Part shown: in pieces, positions 60,938 to 64,000 of the stretch
How the letters are laid out: the number at the start of each line of letters is the position of its first letter
How positions within the stretch are numbered: the stretch's first letter is position 1
From: JANOSH01 sp031415695
GTDB taxonomy: Bacteria; Actinomycetota; Acidimicrobiia; Acidimicrobiales; Ilumatobacteraceae
Length of the DNA: 64,000 nt
NCBI GenBank assembly: GCA_031415695.1
Contig: JANOSH010000044.1
Location: forward strand, 186,001 to 250,000
Reading direction: 5' to 3'
Program-made: the position numbers and the translations under genes
The notes under the pieces: generated by a model
Seen by the model: the letters and a program-made list of their open reading frames with translations, nothing else
Told to the model about the DNA's origin: nothing
Databases searched by the model: none

Positions 60938-62408
60938 CGACGAACTGTTCAACCGTTTTGAAGCCCTCACCTTCGACGACATCGTGGTCGTGCCGGGCTG
61001 GTCAGAAGTGCTGCCCGCCGATGTCGACATCAGTGCACGCTTCGCTCGCGACATCGTGCTCAATGTGCCCATCATGTCCGCGGCGATGGACAAAGTCACC
61101 GAGTCCCAAATGGCTATCGCCATGGCCCGCGCCGGAGGCATCGGCGTTATCCATCGCAACCTCACCATTGCCGACCAGGCCGCCCAAGTCGAACGGGTGA
61201 AACGCAGTCAGTCGGGGATGATCGCCGAACCAATAACGCTAGGACCCGACGCGTCGTTGGCCAACGCCGACGAGCTCATGGCCCGCTTTCACATTTCTGG
61301 CGTTCCCATCACCTCGCCTGATGGGTCGCTGCTCGGCATTCTCACCAATCGCGACACGCGGTTCACAACGGTCGACGATCGTCGACGGTCAGTTACCGAT
61401 TTCATGACCGCGGCTCCGTTGGTTACTGCACGCCCGGGCACCACTCTCGACGAAGCACGGTCCGTTCTGCAGAAGCACCGAATCGAAAAGCTCCCGATTG
61501 TCGACGATGCCGGAAAGCTTGTCGGCTTGTTGACGGTGAAAGACATCATGAAACGGGTGTCGTTTCCGAAGGCCGTGTACGACGCGTCGGGGCGGCTGGT
61601 TGTGGCCGCGGCCGTGGGAGTCGGCGACGATGTCGAGGCGCGGGTAGAAGCCTTGTATGCCCGCGGTGTCGACGCCATTGTGATCGATACCGCCCACGGA
61701 CATTCTGCGGGTGTGGTGCTCACCATCAAGAGGATCAAGGGTGCGTGGCCCACTCTCGCGGTCGTTGCTGGCAATGTCGTGACGGCCGAGGGTGTCGAGA
61801 CGCTCGCCGCCGCCGGGGCCGACGCAGTAAAGGTGGGCGTGGGTGCAGGGTCAATCTGCACGACGCGTGTAGTGGCTGGCGCCGGGCTTCCTCAGCTGTC
61901 GGCGATTCACGACGCATCCATTGCATCACGTCGCCTTGATGTTCCGATTATTGGCGATGGCGGCATCACGTACTCTGGCGACATTGTCAAAGCAATTGCC
62001 GTCGGCGCAACCACGGTGATGCTCGGATCCATGCTGGCCGGTACCGATGAATCGCCGGGCGAGATGGAACTGTTCGAGGGCCGTCGCTATAAGACGTACC
62101 GGGGCATGGGTTCGCTCGGGGCGTTGTCGGGCTTGGGCGCCGACCGCTATGGCACGGCACAAAAGGGCACCGGTAAGAGTGTGCCCGAGGGAGTTGAAGG
62201 TCGGGTTCCCCATGTCGGTCCGGTGCACGACATGTTGGACCAGTTGGTTGGCGGGTTGCGTTCGGGTATGGGGTACGCCGGTGCCGCCGACCTTGAGCAG
62301 TTGCGTACCCGGTCGCGGCTTGTGAAGGTCACTCAAGCCGGACGCGCCGAAAGCCACCCGCACGACGTAGAGATCACGCGAGAGGCACCCAACTACCAAC
62401 GCGGCTAG
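60927..62408 (+). CDS. guaB: IMP dehydrogenase
   Basis: Oxidises IMP to XMP, the first step to GMP, 493 aa from the ATG at 60927 (AAGGAG 5 nt upstream). The N-terminal FEALTFDDIVVVPG, CBS domain pair (about 95-205), catalytic GSICTTR loop with Cys311, and MGSLGAL/KGTGKSVPEGVEG flap region are all clear. It overlaps purN by 11 nt, so it closes the purine unit. The longer frame from 60780 lies inside purN. Confidence 0.96.
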   Translation: MSRNDELFNRFEALTFDDIVVVPGWSEVLPADVDISARFARDIVLNVPIMSAAMDKVTESQMAIAMARAGGIGVIHRNLTIADQAAQVERVKRSQSGMIAEPITLGPDASLANADELMARFHISGVPITSPDGSLLGILTNRDTRFTTVDDRRRSVTDFMTAAPLVTARPGTTLDEARSVLQKHRIEKLPIVDDAGKLVGLLTVKDIMKRVSFPKAVYDASGRLVVAAAVGVGDDVEARVEALYARGVDAIVIDTAHGHSAGVVLTIKRIKGAWPTLAVVAGNVVTAEGVETLAAAGADAVKVGVGAGSICTTRVVAGAGLPQLSAIHDASIASRRLDVPIIGDGGITYSGDIVKAIAVGATTVMLGSMLAGTDESPGEMELFEGRRYKTYRGMGSLGALSGLGADRYGTAQKGTGKSVPEGVEGRVPHVGPVHDMLDQLVGGLRSGMGYAGAADLEQLRTRSRLVKVTQAGRAESHPHDVEITREAPNYQRG

Positions 62409-62484
62409 TGGCGGAGCGCTAAAGCGACCGGGAGCAAGCGACGCCGAAGGTAAGCAGAGTGCCCCGCCGCCGCCCGTCGAACCA

Positions 62485-62520
62485 TTGACCGAACCGACGG
62501 AACGTGGCACAATTGTAGCC
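62485..62520 (+). promoter_or_regulatory. Promoter and ACAATTGT palindrome of the Phd/RelE module
   Basis: TTGACC (62485-62490) and CACAAT (62508-62513) are spaced by 17 nt, and the ATG follows 7 nt later, so the transcript is probably leaderless. The palindrome ACAATTGT (62509-62516) covers the -10 and may be the autoregulatory operator. Bases 62409-62484 hold no gene. Confidence 0.6.
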
Positions 62521-62802
62521 ATGACTTCGACAGAGTCGCTGCGTAACGTGAAGGACCGATTCTCCGATTTCGTCGATCGCGTCGAGCGTGAGCATGAACG
62601 GGTCATCGTCACCCGCAATGGTCGTCCGGCCGCCGTGTTGCTCAGCCCGGACGATCTTGACAGTCTCGAGGAGACCCTCGAGATTCTTGGTGACAGCGCA
62701 GGAGTGAAAGCCCTCGTGAAGGCCGATGCGGCCATTGCGCGTGGTGATGTTGTGCGCGGCGCGGCGGCTGTTCGTGCATTGCGTCCTCCAACTCTTCGAT
62801 GA
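62521..62802 (+). CDS. Phd/YefM family antitoxin
   Basis: A 93-aa antitoxin. The N-terminal NVKDRFSDFVDRVEREHERV and VTRNGRPAAVLLSPDDLDSL match the Phd/YefM dimerisation and DNA-binding fold. The rest would bind the toxin. The ATG at 62521 was chosen over one at 62485 because it follows the promoter. It overlaps the toxin by 4 nt (ATGA). It is likely to repress its own promoter. Confidence 0.88.
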   Translation: MTSTESLRNVKDRFSDFVDRVEREHERVIVTRNGRPAAVLLSPDDLDSLEETLEILGDSAGVKALVKADAAIARGDVVRGAAAVRALRPPTLR

Positions 62803-63077
62803 CGGCCGAGCCGTTCGAGCTGGTGTTGGCCCGCCCAGCCGCGAGGGCAATCGCCAAGGATTTGTCCGAATCGGTCGCCGCAGCGGTGATCGATGTCGTG
62901 ACCGGCGCGCTCGTCGAGAATCCTCACCGCGTTGGCCGAGAGCTGCGTCGGGAGCTTGCAGGCATCTACTCGGCACGTCGGGGTACCTATCGTGTGCTGT
63001 ACCGCATCGACGACGCCCGACACGAGGTAACCGTTCTTCGGATTGATCATCGACGTGATGTATACGGTTCGCGGTAG
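62799..63077 (+). CDS. RelE/ParE family toxin
   Basis: A 92-aa basic toxin. VGRELRRELAGIYSARRGTY followed by RVLYRIDD and HRRDVYG is the RelE-type beta-sheet core. RelE toxins cut mRNA on the ribosome, while ParE toxins inhibit gyrase; the sequence resembles the RelE side (YRVLYR, IDHRRDVY). It is translationally coupled to the antitoxin. Confidence 0.88.
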   Translation: MTAEPFELVLARPAARAIAKDLSESVAAAVIDVVTGALVENPHRVGRELRRELAGIYSARRGTYRVLYRIDDARHEVTVLRIDHRRDVYGSR

Positions 63078-63193
63078 TCGTTAGCAGCCAGGCTAGCTAC
63101 TTATAGTGGTCGTGGTGTTACTGGTTGACGCCCGTTTTTTTTTTGTGGGAGGGTTCGGGTTACGCCCGGTGGGGGCTTTGAGATGGGGTTGCG
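63078..63193. other. Intergenic region between RelE toxin and RHS gene with a 10-T run
   Basis: A TATAGT at 63102-63107 may be a -10 box for the RHS gene. T10 at 63135-63144 stands in an otherwise GC-rich stretch but has no stable hairpin before it, so it is not called a terminator. The surrounding sequence is G-rich with no other recognisable feature. Confidence 0.4.
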
Positions 63194-64000
63194 ATGCGGC
63201 GGTTCGCTCTAGTTCTTAGTTTGTTGTTGTTGGCTGGGACGGTTGTTGCTGATCGTTCGGCGGCGCAGACGACGCCTGATCCGGCGAAGCCTGATCCGTC
63301 GGCGCTGGTGGCTGATCCGGGTGGTGGTAGGGGTCCTGGTAGTGGTGTCCCGGTTCCTGGTCGTGTTCCTGATGTGTTGGCGCCGTCTCAGTCGCGGGGG
63401 CCGTCGGTGGCCGATGCGCCTCGGTTCGATGAGTTGTTGGCGAAGTCACCCGGGTTTGGCGGTGGCGCCTACGGTTGCCCGGTTTGATGTGTCGACGGAT
63501 CTGGTGGCGGGGTCTGATGGTCGGATAGTGGCAGGTTCGCCGTTGCGGGTGTCGCGGTCCGATGGGTTGTTGCATGCTGCTGGTAGGCGTGTGGTTGATC
63601 CGGGTAGCGGGGTTGGGCCGTCGGTCGAGGTGCCTGGCAAACCTGTGACACCGCCGGGTCTTGCTGTCCGGGTGAAGGTGGGGGGCTTGTCGTCGGATGA
63701 GGCTGCGAAGGTCGGTTTTGATGTTGTTGGATTCACGATTGGGGACGCATCACCTCAGGCTTTGGGTGGTTTGGCGCGGGTCAGTGTCGACTACGCCAGT
63801 TTTCGTCATGTGTACGGTGCTGATTGGGCTGGTCGGTTGCAGTTGGTGAAGATGCCGGCGTGCGTTTTGACGAACCCTGAATTGGCGTTGTGTCAGGGTC
63901 GTGAGGTTGTTCATTCGGCCAACGATGTGGCGTCGGGGTCGTTGTCGGCTGACGTTGAGGTTGATGATGTCGATATCGCGATCGTAGGGGCTGGCGCAGT
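63194..64000 (+). pseudogene. RHS-type secreted protein, 5' end, with apparent frameshift
   Basis: Starts with a signal peptide (RRFALVLSLLLLAGTVVA, cleavage near SAAQ) and a Pro/Gly/Asp-rich stretch. The first frame stops at 63487. The neighbouring +1 frame is open from at least 63429 to the window edge and carries on the protein: PTVARFDVSTDLVAG, then YGADWAGRLQLVKMPACVL and REVVHSANDVASGSL. These are typical of the N-terminal region of large actinobacterial RHS/YD-repeat proteins. Removing one T from the TTT at about 63455-63457 would join the frames. It could be a true frameshift mutation, a sequencing error or programmed shifting. The rest of the gene lies outside the window. Its G+T-rich coding strand differs from its neighbours. 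Confidence 0.7.

Noticed and set aside
63135..63144. T10 run as rho-independent terminator of the Phd/RelE module
   Set aside because: No stable GC-rich hairpin directly precedes it.
1..64000. CRISPR array, tRNA/rRNA genes or insertion sequences
   Set aside because: No regularly spaced direct repeats, no T-loop/acceptor patterns in the gaps, and no transposase-like ORF were found by reading; the small intergenic spaces leave little room.

Overview
The window is a compact, high-GC (by eye) bacterial chromosome segment that fits the Actinobacteria, most likely an Acidimicrobiia-type lineage. The order hom-thrC-rho-rpmE ... prfA-prmC ... rpiB-wecA/tagO-like is the actinobacterial arrangement. 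RpiB has the Glu-type active-site loop typical of actinobacteria, Rho carries an Arg/Asn-rich N-terminal insertion, and a DUF3516 helicase and a DivIVA protein are present. Many starts are GTG, with 1-4 nt start/stop overlaps and -10 boxes only 6-7 nt upstream of start codons (leaderless transcripts). No rRNA, tRNA, CRISPR array or insertion sequence was recognised. No gene-free stretch exceeds about 245 bases; the longest holds a cobalamin riboswitch.

Layout. 1-3260: polyol/sugar-acid catabolism (partial membrane-protein gene, mannitol dehydrogenase family enzyme, DeoR regulator, inositol-phosphatase family). 3242-6908: APH-like kinase, EamA transporter, TerB-like protein, GNAT, RHH/PemK toxin-antitoxin. 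6923-11858: hom, thrC, rho, rpmE, with thrB missing from its usual place. 11855-15305: a coupled trio of unknown protein, PLP decarboxylase and GT2 glycosyltransferase. 15314-21125 (minus): cobalamin uptake and salvage operon under a B12 riboswitch. 21193-22665: ATPase-nuclease protein with its own palindromic operator. 22795-26691: tam-like methyltransferase, glycosyltransferase, prfA, prmC. 26688-30346 (minus): S9 peptidase and thiolase-like protein. 30470-35872: surface-polysaccharide genes (flippase, WecA/TagO-like, Wzz/kinase-like) with DivIVA and rpiB. 35893-46115: HD-domain protein, Fic protein, thioesterase, HAD hydrolase, PPOX protein, FAD monooxygenase, DUF3500, DUF3516 helicase, LarA-like protein. 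46108-50164 (minus): MarR-regulated heterodimeric ABC exporter. 50262-51710: a second copy of the ATPase-nuclease protein with a related operator. 51777-62408: a nearly contiguous purine operon. 62521-63077: Phd/RelE-type toxin-antitoxin. 63194-end: start of an RHS-type secreted protein broken by a frameshift.

The strongest observations are: (1) the purine operon, which combines a tandem-PurS/PurL fusion, purC next to a metazoan-like class II PurE with no purK, and a PurD-PurM fusion immediately followed by purN, so that it resembles the eukaryotic PAICS and GART architectures; (2) the pair of paralogous ATPase/winged-helix/PD-(D/E)xK-like proteins, each preceded by a related palindrome (TGA-N2-AT-N2-TAT-N2-TCA), which suggests autoregulated stand-alone modules; (3) the interrupted thr-rho-prfA-wecA synteny with no thrB; and (4) eight out of eight convergent gene pairs that abut or overlap, leaving no room for ordinary terminators.
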